A stretch of DNA of 64,000 nt, from NCBI GenBank assembly GCA_034430215.1, contig DAOUFE010000019.1:496001-560000 (forward strand). The letters are read 5' to 3'. Position 1 is the first letter of the stretch. Each line of letters begins with the position of its first letter. The DNA is from UBA4782 sp034430215. GTDB lineage: Bacteria; Chloroflexota; Anaerolineae; Anaerolineales; Anaerolineaceae. Below, piece after piece: positions 40,221-48,781 of the stretch. The notes beneath the pieces were generated by a model, which made no database searches, had not been told where the DNA came from, and worked only from the letters and a program-made list of their open reading frames with translations. A program made the position numbers and the translations under genes.

Positions 40221-41618
40221 TTACATCGTCATCAGAAAGTCAAAAGCATCAGAGAAACATTTCTCAGGTGCGCGCAAGATACCAGCTCCCACCATACCTA
40301 CTCCAGGATCTTTGTGCGCAATCCCGGTATTGATCTGCGGAAGGATACCTGTCTCCATTACTCTTCTCACATCAATGCCAAGAGGTGTTCCACGGAAATT
40401 CAAAGCTGGAACAGTAAAGTTACTATGTTCACTAAAAGTGATCTCATACATTTCCAGAGTAGTTTGGGTTGCCAACTGTGGACTTCCCCCCACAAATTGG
40501 ACGATTGCTGGAGCTGCCGCCATCGCCATTCCGCCATACCCGGCCGTTTCGGTGATGGTGCTATCTCCAATGTCAGGATTGGCATCTTTTTCACTGAATT
40601 GAGGAAAATAAAGTCCCTGTACCTTTCCAGCAGGTGATGTGAACCATCGTTCTGGTGCAGACGCCAACCGGATACCAAAGTCTGTACCGTTCCGCGCCAT
40701 GGTTGTAACGATGGTACTTCCAGCTACACCTTCTGCTGGTTCGAGAAGAGCTTTGCCGGTTGGCATACTTAAATTTAAGAAAAAATGATCATTTCGGTCG
40801 ATAAATTCGATGACCCTTGCAAGAACCTCGTTATCAAGGTTGGTACGCGCCAACGCAGGCCCAATTGCCCGCAGAAATAGCGAAGTAGCTGCACGGTTTC
40901 GATTATGGCACTCGTCACCCATGTGCAAAGCCTGGGCGATAATACTCTTAATATCAATACCATTCTGAAGCGTTTGCAAAGCCCGATCAAGGGTCGGATA
41001 GAGGTCAGTTTCCATCCACTTTAAACGGGCAATTACTTCTTCCCCCATCCCTCCATAACGCAGTACTTTCCCTAAGCCCTCATTTTGTGTGCAATATGCG
41101 CGATTACCAAATGTTCTATTTTCAATAATGAATACCGGCATCGAGGGAGATATCACGCCAGCCATTGGTCCAACTGCATGGTGATGATGGCAGGGATCGA
41201 ATTCGAATGCGCCCGATGCAACCAGTCGGGCAGCTTCTACTTCATCAATTGCATAACCCTCATAGATTAAAGCTCCTATAACAGCACCCCGTTGCGGGCC
41301 ACACATACGATCCCATGTGATCGGAGGTCCAGCATGCAGGATCATATGGTCATGCATACCAGGGATGATATCCCTGGCAATTCCCATTCCTCTCAAAACT
41401 GCCTGCCCTCTTAAAATACGATCCACCACTTCTTGATTGGCTGCGTCTATATCAATACCATCTTTGGTTTGATATAAATGGGGAATTCCTTCTCTTGGTG
41501 GGTGCCAATCCAGATCAACCACCTTCACTCCTTGATCTTTGACTGACTCAGCCATGCTTGATAAACCAATATTCAATACAACAAGCTCTTTACCAAAAAT
41601 ATCAGGTGATTTTTTCAT
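40221..41618 (-). CDS. DUF1116 protein (AllG/YlbE family)
   Basis: A 465-residue member of DUF1116. Family phrases are MHDHMILHAGPPITWDRMCGPQRGAVIGAL and HHHAVGPMAGVISPSMPVFI. E. coli AllG (YlbE) acts with AllF and AllH as oxamate carbamoyltransferase, which moves a carbamoyl group to phosphate. The gene begins 12 bases after fdrA with GGAAG before its ATG, keeping the fdrA-ylbE order of E. coli. Oxamate as substrate is only inferred. No carbamate kinase gene is in the window. Confidence 0.9.
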   Translation of the reverse strand: MKKSPDIFGKELVVLNIGLSSMAESVKDQGVKVVDLDWHPPREGIPHLYQTKDGIDIDAANQEVVDRILRGQAVLRGMGIARDIIPGMHDHMILHAGPPITWDRMCGPQRGAVIGALIYEGYAIDEVEAARLVASGAFEFDPCHHHHAVGPMAGVISPSMPVFIIENRTFGNRAYCTQNEGLGKVLRYGGMGEEVIARLKWMETDLYPTLDRALQTLQNGIDIKSIIAQALHMGDECHNRNRAATSLFLRAIGPALARTNLDNEVLARVIEFIDRNDHFFLNLSMPTGKALLEPAEGVAGSTIVTTMARNGTDFGIRLASAPERWFTSPAGKVQGLYFPQFSEKDANPDIGDSTITETAGYGGMAMAAAPAIVQFVGGSPQLATQTTLEMYEITFSEHSNFTVPALNFRGTPLGIDVRRVMETGILPQINTGIAHKDPGVGMVGAGILRAPEKCFSDAFDFLMTM

Positions 41619-41630
41619 GGTTTCTTCCGA

Positions 41631-43193
41631 TCAATCAGAGACGATCATTCCTGTCAATCTGGCAGCAGTAGCATTACTTTCACACACAATAACGCCAGCT
41701 TGTTTTAAAGTAGAAACAGTGTGTTGAAATCCCTGTGGATCCCCCTCCGTACCTGTTACAGACGCAACGACAGCAGGCCCATGCCCGGATTTTTCTGCTA
41801 ATTCACGAGCTTGAATAATCGCTGAACCAAGCTCACTGGCTGGATCAGGATGAGTTCCATATCCGAGCACCACATCTAGCAGAATAACCGCTGTCTCTGG
41901 GTCACGTGCTTCCTGTAAAAAACGACGGATACGCAAGTCATTGTCAATCATCGGGTGAGGACGACCAATGGTAAATTCTTCCTCGCCCATGTCTATGATG
42001 GTGTGCCCCACACTCCTGGTTGTATTTACTAATTGTGATCCACCTGGAAGGGGAACATTTGAATGAATGGGATTGATATTCATGTCTTTCCAGATGACCT
42101 GGGCTTCATAACATAAGGTACCCCCTGAGAATAAACCTCGTAAATATCGCTGACTCGGAAGGTTTTTCTTTCTCTGTTCCTCTGCTATTTCTACCAAATG
42201 GTTTCTTTCTGCTTCTAGAATCGTCTGAAATTCTTTAACATCCTGCTGAATTGCCGCAACCGCAAGATAGCTGCATTCCTGTAATGTATGCACCAGAGAA
42301 ACATTCTTTGGTTTTAAAACTGATTCGAACTCACCCCCCAGAAAACAAACTATGGTTGGTTTATCGCATTCATATGCATGTTCCAATATAACTCTTGCAA
42401 TTTCATTTGATGGCGGTTTGCTGATCAACACGATTACTTTCGTATCTTCATCCTGTTGTAGTGCCTGAAGCCCCATCAACATCATTAAACCCCCAACTTC
42501 CTTTTTCAAGTCACGCCCCCCAGTACCTATCGCCTGGCTGATGCCAATTCCCTGACGGGCAATCAGTGTACTGACTTCTTGAAGCCCGGTCCCAGCTGCA
42601 GATACAATTCCTATTGGCCCGCGTGGAAGAACATTAGCAAACCCCAAAGCGACACCATTTATGATCGCAGTTCCTGCACCTGGTCCCATTAGAAACAAGC
42701 CATGTTCGCTGGCATATTTCTTTAAAGCAATTTCATCATCCAGCGGTACATTGTCACTGAAGAGTAGAACATGCAGTCGATTTCGTAAAGCTTCCCATGC
42801 TTCATCGGCTGCATATCGGCCAGCAACAGAAATGATTGCCATGTTGACACCAGGGGTCATGTTTAGCGCACTGTGAATTGTCTTTGGCCTTATTTCACCG
42901 GTTATCTCTGAGGTTGTCTTCTTGAGAATTTGATCTGCTCTATTAAGTGCTTTCTTTGCAGAGCTATCATCCATCGCACTGACCACCAGTACCAGGTCAT
43001 TTGCAGTTGCTTTCTGAATTTCTTCGGTTAACAATCCTGAGTTAAGCAGGATGGATTTATTTGCTTCGGTTGCCATAACTACGGCAGCATCTTTAACACC
43101 TTCCTGATTGTTAAGCTCGCGCGCTACGAGCATCAGGCTAACCGAATCATGATATTCTCCCCATTTCACCAAAGCTTTTACTATTGCTTTCAT
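41631..43193 (-). CDS. fdrA: FdrA family protein (AllF), succinyl-CoA-synthetase-like
   Basis: A 520-residue FdrA. The N-terminal domain includes VVMATEANKSILLNSGLL, typical of the family. The central CoA-binding-like and ligase-like domains resemble succinyl-CoA synthetase alpha: GPGAGTAIINGVALGFANVLPRGPIGIVSAAGTG and QAIGTGGRDL. The phosphohistidine loop of SucD (GHAG) is not seen. In E. coli FdrA is AllF of oxamate carbamoyltransferase. The start overlaps the stop of the molybdenum hydroxylase large subunit (ATGA), tying the two activities together. Confidence 0.92.
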   Translation of the reverse strand: MKAIVKALVKWGEYHDSVSLMLVARELNNQEGVKDAAVVMATEANKSILLNSGLLTEEIQKATANDLVLVVSAMDDSSAKKALNRADQILKKTTSEITGEIRPKTIHSALNMTPGVNMAIISVAGRYAADEAWEALRNRLHVLLFSDNVPLDDEIALKKYASEHGLFLMGPGAGTAIINGVALGFANVLPRGPIGIVSAAGTGLQEVSTLIARQGIGISQAIGTGGRDLKKEVGGLMMLMGLQALQQDEDTKVIVLISKPPSNEIARVILEHAYECDKPTIVCFLGGEFESVLKPKNVSLVHTLQECSYLAVAAIQQDVKEFQTILEAERNHLVEIAEEQRKKNLPSQRYLRGLFSGGTLCYEAQVIWKDMNINPIHSNVPLPGGSQLVNTTRSVGHTIIDMGEEEFTIGRPHPMIDNDLRIRRFLQEARDPETAVILLDVVLGYGTHPDPASELGSAIIQARELAEKSGHGPAVVASVTGTEGDPQGFQHTVSTLKQAGVIVCESNATAARLTGMIVSD

Positions 43194-45547
43194 TTTTTCA
43201 CGATCCCCGCTTCCATCATAGCCAGATAGATTTTTTCAGCAGTGAAAGGTGGTCCTTCAAAACGTATCCCAATTGCATCATAAATGGCATTCGCAATCGC
43301 TGCAGTGGTAGGTACCATCGAATGCTCGCCAATTCCACGCGCCCCCCAGGGTCCATCATCTTGTGGAACTTCCACAATGATTGTTTGTATAGATTTGGGA
43401 ATATCCGCAGATGTCACAATGCGATAATCCACAAAACAGGGATTTTGTACATACCCATCTTTCAATATGAGGCATTCAAACAACGCAGAGCTAATTCCCT
43501 GAACCAGGCCACCTTCCATCTGTGCCTTTACCAGGTCTGGATTAATTGCCTTTCCTACATCGAATGCAGCCACTGCGTTCAGAATCTCAATACTGCCAGT
43601 ATCCAGATCTACTTCCAGATCAATTGCCTGTGCCCCTGTCGTAAAGTGGACAACCGCATGTTCCCCCTGACCGGTTTCAGCATCCAATCCGGTCACATCG
43701 GTTGGCATGAATCTCCCACGTCCGATAATAGGGCCTCCCATCCACCCTTTTCCATCCGGTTTTGGTAATCCTTTTACAGCGAAATCTTTTACTTTAATTT
43801 CACGTTCACTCTTATATGAAATCACATTTCCATTGACAATGTCGAGATCATCCGGATTTTCATTCCATGCTTCTGCTATTAGATCAAGCACCTGTTTTCG
43901 GGCATCTTGCGCTGCCTTGATAATGGCATTTCCTGTGCTCCAGGTTATCCGGCTGGCTACTGTTTGCCATTCATACGGGCTATAGCGTGTATCAACAGGA
44001 GTTGCCAACCGTATACTTTCATAAGGCACACCAAAAGTAGCCGCCGCCATTTGGGCAGCTACGGTAAAAGCTCCCTGACCGATATCCTGGCAGCCTACGC
44101 CCAGCGTCAACATCCCATCTTCAGCCAGCTCGACCAAAGCACTCGAACCAGCATTCCCAGGCATGGCTGGCGCTTTCCACATAAGAGCAATTCCTCTTCC
44201 CCGTCGTTTGTTCGGAGCACTCGGTAGTACTTTCTTTCCCCAATCAATTGCTTCTGCTGTTTTCTCAAGGCATTCCGAAAGTCCAGTAGGATGCATCTTG
44301 CCACCCGTTGGCAAAATGCTGCCGCCTTTCAAGCAATTTCGCCGCCTGAATTCCACGGCATCCATGTCCATTTTCAACGCAAGTTCATCAATGCACTGTT
44401 CCAACCCTGTATGCATTTCAGGCATGCCAAATCCGCGCATAGGCCCACCCACCGGATGATTTGTATATACGCAGTAGCTATCTGCCTTTACATTGGGTAC
44501 TTCGTAAGGACCTGTACAGCTATACCCGGCAGCGCGTGTAATGTTAACTCCATACTCTGTATATGCTCCCCCATCCCAATAAAAAGTGTTCTCCATCGCC
44601 AGGATTTTGCCATTCTCATCACATCCCATTTTGAAATAAGCCACCAATCCCTGGCGAACAAATGTAGTAAAAAATTCCTCTTCCCGTGTCAATCGCAGCT
44701 TAACCGGATACCCTTTTACTTTCGAAGCGATTGCAACTGCCAATGATTCCATACTTACACCAGCTTTGCTGCCAAACCCACCGCCCACTAGTGGTGCAAT
44801 AACGCGCATTTTGCTTTGCGTTATGCCCAGAGCCTCGGCAATAAGTTCTCGTTGAGCAAAAGGTGATTGCGAGCTGTCCCATAGGGTTACTTCTCCCGAT
44901 TCGTCAACCTTGGCAATTGCCACATGAGGTTCAAGAGGAACATGTTGAATATGAGGAATGTAATACTTTCGCTCGATAATTGCTTTACATTTTTGCCAGG
45001 CTGATTCAATATTTCCTTTTCGAATCTTAAAATGATTGGATATATTCGAACCTGCTTGAGGGAAGATAAAGCCGGCTACCACATACTTTCCCAAATCTGG
45101 ATGAAGTAGAGGAGCCTGTATACTGGCACCAAATTCCGGATCAAGCACTGGTTCAAGAACTTCATATTCCACTTCGATCAGGTCAACAGCCTTTTCAGCG
45201 ATCTCTTCCGATATCGCAGCCACCCCTGCAACAGGATCACCTACATAACGTACCCTATCGCGACAAAAAATTTGCCGATCTTTCAAATATAAACCGATAA
45301 AACCCGGAAAATCTTCACCACATGCTACAGCCTTTACACCCGGAAGTGTACTCGCCCTGGAAACATCTATCCTCTTGATGATTGCATGCGGGTAGGGGCT
45401 ACGCTTGATACGAGCATGCAGCAATTTATTTCCAAATTGAATATCATCAGCAAATTGTGCTGCTCCGCAGACCTTTTCAAAAGCATCAATACGAGGCTTG
45501 CTTTCGCCTACAGGACTGCTTACTTTTTGTGTAAGACTTTTTTCCAT
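43190..45547 (-). CDS. Molybdenum hydroxylase large subunit (xanthine dehydrogenase family)
   Basis: A 785-residue molybdopterin-binding subunit. The domains are the a/b hammerhead (about 22-125), MoCo-binding domain 1 with VGGGFGSKAG and MRGFGMPE, and domain 2 ending with the catalytic glutamate in GARGIGEHSMVPTTAAIANA near 742. Such enzymes hydroxylate carbon next to ring nitrogen, or oxidise aldehydes or CO. The CO dehydrogenase active-site loop (AYRCSF) is absent, which favours an N-heterocycle or acyl substrate. It needs the cofactor made by moaC/moaDE. AGAGGTGATCT precedes the ATG. Confidence 0.95.
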   Translation of the reverse strand: MEKSLTQKVSSPVGESKPRIDAFEKVCGAAQFADDIQFGNKLLHARIKRSPYPHAIIKRIDVSRASTLPGVKAVACGEDFPGFIGLYLKDRQIFCRDRVRYVGDPVAGVAAISEEIAEKAVDLIEVEYEVLEPVLDPEFGASIQAPLLHPDLGKYVVAGFIFPQAGSNISNHFKIRKGNIESAWQKCKAIIERKYYIPHIQHVPLEPHVAIAKVDESGEVTLWDSSQSPFAQRELIAEALGITQSKMRVIAPLVGGGFGSKAGVSMESLAVAIASKVKGYPVKLRLTREEEFFTTFVRQGLVAYFKMGCDENGKILAMENTFYWDGGAYTEYGVNITRAAGYSCTGPYEVPNVKADSYCVYTNHPVGGPMRGFGMPEMHTGLEQCIDELALKMDMDAVEFRRRNCLKGGSILPTGGKMHPTGLSECLEKTAEAIDWGKKVLPSAPNKRRGRGIALMWKAPAMPGNAGSSALVELAEDGMLTLGVGCQDIGQGAFTVAAQMAAATFGVPYESIRLATPVDTRYSPYEWQTVASRITWSTGNAIIKAAQDARKQVLDLIAEAWNENPDDLDIVNGNVISYKSEREIKVKDFAVKGLPKPDGKGWMGGPIIGRGRFMPTDVTGLDAETGQGEHAVVHFTTGAQAIDLEVDLDTGSIEILNAVAAFDVGKAINPDLVKAQMEGGLVQGISSALFECLILKDGYVQNPCFVDYRIVTSADIPKSIQTIIVEVPQDDGPWGARGIGEHSMVPTTAAIANAIYDAIGIRFEGPPFTAEKIYLAMMEAGIVKK

Positions 45548-45610
45548 AGATCACCTCTTCAAAGGGTGCATCAATCAGGAAATAGTTTCGTCATTTGAGA
45601 ACGTGAAGGA

Positions 45611-46090
45611 CTATTCTTCTACTTTTTGTATCCTTGCAGCTTCTTTGATAGCTTCGATAATGCGGGTATACCCGGTGCAGCGACATAAATTACCAACTAA
45701 AGCTTCCTTGATCTCAACATCGTCAGGATCAGGGTCGCGGTCGAGAAGTGCCCTGGATGAGATCAAGATCCCTGGTGTGCAAAAACCACATTGCACACCC
45801 CCAGTCTGAATAATGGCATCTTGGATGGGATCGAGCTGTTTATCACCTGCAAGCCCCTCAACCGTAATGATCTCTGCGCCATCACATTCAACTGCCAGCA
45901 CCATACAGCTATTCACCGGTTCTCCATTCATGAAAACGGTACATGCCCCACACTCCCCAGCAGAACAACCATTTTTAGTGCCAGTTAATGCCAATACCTC
46001 ACGCAACATTCGCATGAGGGTCATATTCGATGGCACAGTAATCTTCTCTTGATTCTGGTTAACTGTGACAATAATTTCATGGAAGGTCAT
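45611..46090 (-). CDS. Molybdenum hydroxylase [2Fe-2S] small subunit
   Basis: A 159-residue iron-sulfur subunit. The N-terminal ferredoxin-type cluster is bound by CSAGECGAC and a later C in VNSCMVLAVE. The C-terminal helical cluster is bound by CGFCTPGIL and CRCTGYTRI. It carries electrons from the molybdenum centre to FAD. The ATG is preceded by GGAGG. It lies between the FAD and large-subunit genes in the order FAD, FeS, Mo. Confidence 0.97.
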   Translation of the reverse strand: MTFHEIIVTVNQNQEKITVPSNMTLMRMLREVLALTGTKNGCSAGECGACTVFMNGEPVNSCMVLAVECDGAEIITVEGLAGDKQLDPIQDAIIQTGGVQCGFCTPGILISSRALLDRDPDPDDVEIKEALVGNLCRCTGYTRIIEAIKEAARIQKVEE

Positions 46091-46142
46091 ATTTTCCTCC
46101 AGAGGATGATCTCACCTTGAGATATTGCCTAATTTGCGGAGT

Positions 46143-47039
46143 TCATTGAATTAACTTCTTCCACACTGTAATAAGTGCATTTTCGGTCAGATTCCTGACC
46201 ATATCTCTTCGATAACGAGCACTTCCACGTACATCATTAATTGGTTGGCTTGCTTCTGAAGCAATACATGCAGCCTGATGGATCGTTTCAAGATTTACTT
46301 CATGAGAAGAAAGGAAAGTTTCTACTTGCGTAACTATTAGAGGAACAGGTGCAACAGAAGTCAGAATTACTTGAAAGCGAAATCCTGACTGCTTTTTAGA
46401 ATCAAGATTCCCCAACACCGTTACGCCGACGATGGAAAGATCGCCTAATCTATTTCGACCCAGCTTTATATAAGTGCCAGCACAACCTTTTGGCGGTAAA
46501 GGAAAAGAGATAGCTGTTACAATATCTCCTGGTTTCAATGTAGTTTTCCCAGGTCCCTGAAAGAAATCATGAAGAGATTCAAACCTTGGTTCCGCAACAC
46601 CATGAATATGCAACACTCCATCTAACGCGATGCATGCACCAATGGTGTCCCCTGCAGGTGAAGCATTGCAGATATTTCCAATAATGGTTGCCCGGTTCCG
46701 TAATTGATAACTGGCAACTGATCTGCAGGCATCAACCAGGAGAGGATAATGCTCCTGAACATCAGGAGATTTGATCACCTGGTTCATACTCAGTGCAGCA
46801 CCAACGGTCAACCCCTTTTGCAGATCAAAATCCAGCCTATCCGTTCCATCCAGATGCTTTATATCCACAAGATATTGAGGTCTAATAACCCCATCCCTCA
46901 TTCGGATAAAGATATCCGTTCCTCCCAGAAATGGACGGGCATCACTACCGTGCTCATATAAAAATTGGCTTGCTTCAGAAAGTGTTGCGGGTTTTACATA
47001 ATCAAATTCAGGCAATGTTGGATGCGTATTTGTGACCAT
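46143..47039 (-). CDS. Molybdenum hydroxylase FAD-binding subunit
   Basis: A 298-residue FAD subunit of the CoxM/xanthine dehydrogenase type. It has FDYVKPATLSEASQFLYEHG, the FAD motif ARPFLGGTDIFIRMRDG, and the second FAD loop RNRATIIGNICNASPAGDT. The frame extends upstream to 47141, but GGAGGT seven bases before the ATG at 47039 and homology support this start. It is the first gene of the leftward unit running to 37049. The region upstream (47040-47311) holds its promoter, though I found no clear -35/-10 pair for it. Confidence 0.95.
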   Translation of the reverse strand: MVTNTHPTLPEFDYVKPATLSEASQFLYEHGSDARPFLGGTDIFIRMRDGVIRPQYLVDIKHLDGTDRLDFDLQKGLTVGAALSMNQVIKSPDVQEHYPLLVDACRSVASYQLRNRATIIGNICNASPAGDTIGACIALDGVLHIHGVAEPRFESLHDFFQGPGKTTLKPGDIVTAISFPLPPKGCAGTYIKLGRNRLGDLSIVGVTVLGNLDSKKQSGFRFQVILTSVAPVPLIVTQVETFLSSHEVNLETIHQAACIASEASQPINDVRGSARYRRDMVRNLTENALITVWKKLIQ

Positions 47040-47252
47040 ACTGGCTACCTCCGCATCAAGGACTGAATTATTATGAGAAGAGTTGAATAAAGTACTGGGA
47101 TGTTGGCTGAAATGCTTTACAAAATTTTCATTGGTATTCAAATATTATGACACAAATTTTGATTTCTATATTAAATAGCATGGCATTTCTGAAAAATGAT
47201 TGCGCCAAACATTTGTTAGAAATTGAGGGGTTTCACTTATTCTTGGATTCTT

Positions 47253-47258
47253 TATAAT
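47253..47258 (+). promoter_or_regulatory. -10 box of the 47312 gene
   Basis: TATAAT preceded 16 bases upstream by TTTCAC. The gene's ATG at 47312 has AGGA before it. This promoter diverges from the molybdenum hydroxylase unit. Confidence 0.45.
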
Positions 47259-47311
47259 AAATATGACGGGTTTACATAGCGATGATTACAGATCATTTCT
47301 AGGAAAATAAA

Positions 47312-47533
47312 ATGACATACAATTTAAATTCAAAAGTTGGTGCGTTACTAAAAGATAAAAACGCCATAGAAATCCTTGAAAAACATGTTCCAGGGATCAC
47401 CAAGAATCCTTTGATTGCTCTGGTAAAGGGAATGACATTCGAGACTTTCTTAGCGATGCCACAAGCCAAACAAGCTGGAATTACCAAAGAAATGGTTTTG
47501 AAAGTATTAGCCGAGATCTATGCAAAGAAATAA
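47312..47533 (+). CDS. Small conserved helical protein, paralog of 54368
   Basis: A 73-residue protein of helical character without signal or membrane segment. It shares with the protein at 54368 the pattern N-S-K at the N-terminus, [IL][LF]EK[HY]VPG, NP, GMT[FL] and a PQ[AS]K motif near the middle. I recall similar short modules at the C-termini of various enzymes in anaerobes, but cannot confirm this here. The function is unknown. It is the only gene besides the 47606 ORF transcribed rightward inside the catabolic region, with AGGA before its ATG. Confidence 0.8.
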   Translation: MTYNLNSKVGALLKDKNAIEILEKHVPGITKNPLIALVKGMTFETFLAMPQAKQAGITKEMVLKVLAEIYAKK

Positions 47534-47562
47534 CGAATCAATTGAAATCTTTGATAATCCTA

Positions 47563-47568
47563 TATAAT
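47563..47568 (+). promoter_or_regulatory. Possible -10 box of the 47606 small gene
   Basis: TATAAT with TTGAAA at 47542-47547, spacer 15 bases, slightly short. The start codon is at 47606 behind TAGGAG. Confidence 0.4.
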
Positions 47569-47605
47569 AATATGCAAACAAATGATTAGCTTAGGAGTTA
47601 TCCAG

Positions 47606-47737
47606 ATGGGTACCAATGGAAAAAACGATAAACAGAAGAAAGAGCAAAGAAAGAAGCCAAAGCTGACCATTAAAGAGAAACGGAAATTGAAACACGAAAA
47701 GCAGAGCAATACTCCTTCGACATTAAACAAAATTTAA
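47606..47737 (+). CDS. Very basic 43-residue protein
   Basis: ATG at 47606 is preceded by TAGGAG eight bases upstream, and the frame ends TAA-TAG. The product has 13 lysines and 2 arginines in 43 residues, with a core KKPKLTIKEKRKLKHEKQ. It has no cysteine or hydrophobic stretch. Short lysine-rich proteins with a KEKRK core occur in other bacteria, and RNA or DNA binding would fit, but no function is known. It has its own promoter-like sequence and a terminator downstream. Confidence 0.62.
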   Translation: MGTNGKNDKQKKEQRKKPKLTIKEKRKLKHEKQSNTPSTLNKI

Positions 47738-47784
47738 TAGCTAAGGCTGATAACCCATAGTACTATACTTTAAATACAATACAC

Positions 47785-47817
47785 ACCAACCTTTATCAGG
47801 CTGGTTACTATTTTTTT
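47785..47817 (+). terminator. Probable terminator after the 43-residue gene
   Basis: ACCA-CCT pairs with AGG-TGGT across one mismatch around a five-base loop, followed by a run of seven T. The remaining bases to 47928 show nothing recognised. Confidence 0.6.
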
Positions 47818-47928
47818 CAAGATGAACCTGCCTGAGATACATTGAAGAATAATCCACAACAGGATCATTGAAAAAATCAATGGTCCTGTTATTCAAATAT
47901 TGTTTACTTATAAAGAAAGTCGAATGCT

Positions 47929-48717
47929 TTACTCGCCCATGATCAATTTATAGGTATTTGGATAGCGCATAGTTATTGCACCGCCATCAACAAACAAAGT
48001 GTCGGCACTAATCCAGCTTGCATCATCTGAAGCCAGAAATAAAGCAGCTCCTGCGATGTCATTGGGTACTCCACTTCGTCCCATGGGGGTATTTTCAAGA
48101 AATCCTTCTAAAACACCTTCCATGCCAATTATTCCGTTGGTCAGTGGCGTATCGATCAGACCTGGACTGATGGCGTTCACACGGATTTTATGAGGTCCAA
48201 GTTCCATCGCAGCAACTTTAGTGAGCATTTCAATACCCGCTTTCGCACAACAATAAGGAGCCATCCCAATAGCTGGTTGTCGCGAATTAAGTGAAGCAAT
48301 ATTGACAACAACCCCGCCTTTTCCCTGTTTGATCATCTGGATGGCAGCATGCTTGATGCATAAATAGGGTCCTTTTAGATCAACAGCGAATACCATATCC
48401 AGATCCTCCACAGGTGTATCAATGATTTTTCCCATTGAACCCATGCCGGCAGAGTTGACAAGAATATTCAGCTCACCAAATTTTTTAATGGTAACAGCTA
48501 TTGCTTTTTCTATATCTGCTTCTATAGTGACATCCATCACAACACATTCACAGGTATCGCCCAATTCCGACTGAGCTTGCTTCAAGTTTTCCTCCGAAAT
48601 ATCTGCCAGCATAACCTTTGCGCCTTCACGGATATACCGGTTGGCGATCCCCTTACCAATACCTGAACCACCACCGGTGATTAAAGCCACTTTTCCTTCT
48701 AGCCGTTTTTCAATCAT
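47929..48717 (-). CDS. Short-chain dehydrogenase/reductase
   Basis: A 262-residue classical SDR. The cofactor motif TGGGSGIG follows KVALI. The catalytic Ser-Tyr-Lys set is VNIASLNS and YCCAKAG, and RVNAISPGLIDTPL is conserved. Asp in MLADIS at the end of strand 2 favours NAD(H). The frame is open to 48744, but GGAGG eight bases before the ATG at 48717 decides the start. It follows the AOR gene by 64 bases. The alcohol or ketone substrate is unknown. Confidence 0.92.
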   Translation of the reverse strand: MIEKRLEGKVALITGGGSGIGKGIANRYIREGAKVMLADISEENLKQAQSELGDTCECVVMDVTIEADIEKAIAVTIKKFGELNILVNSAGMGSMGKIIDTPVEDLDMVFAVDLKGPYLCIKHAAIQMIKQGKGGVVVNIASLNSRQPAIGMAPYCCAKAGIEMLTKVAAMELGPHKIRVNAISPGLIDTPLTNGIIGMEGVLEGFLENTPMGRSGVPNDIAGAALFLASDDASWISADTLFVDGGAITMRYPNTYKLIMGE

Positions 48718-48781
48718 GCAACATTCCTCCATTTGGAAATCCATAGCTTTTAAAAATTGATATATGAAAAGAACTTACCAA

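Noticed and set aside
43184..43768. 194-codon plus-strand frame over the Mo hydroxylase large subunit
   Set aside because: Antisense to a highly conserved catalytic region, with no start signals.
43190..47039. Aerobic CO dehydrogenase (coxMSL)
   Set aside because: Gene order FAD-FeS-Mo matches, but the large subunit lacks the CO dehydrogenase loop AYRCSF and no coxDEF accessory genes are nearby.
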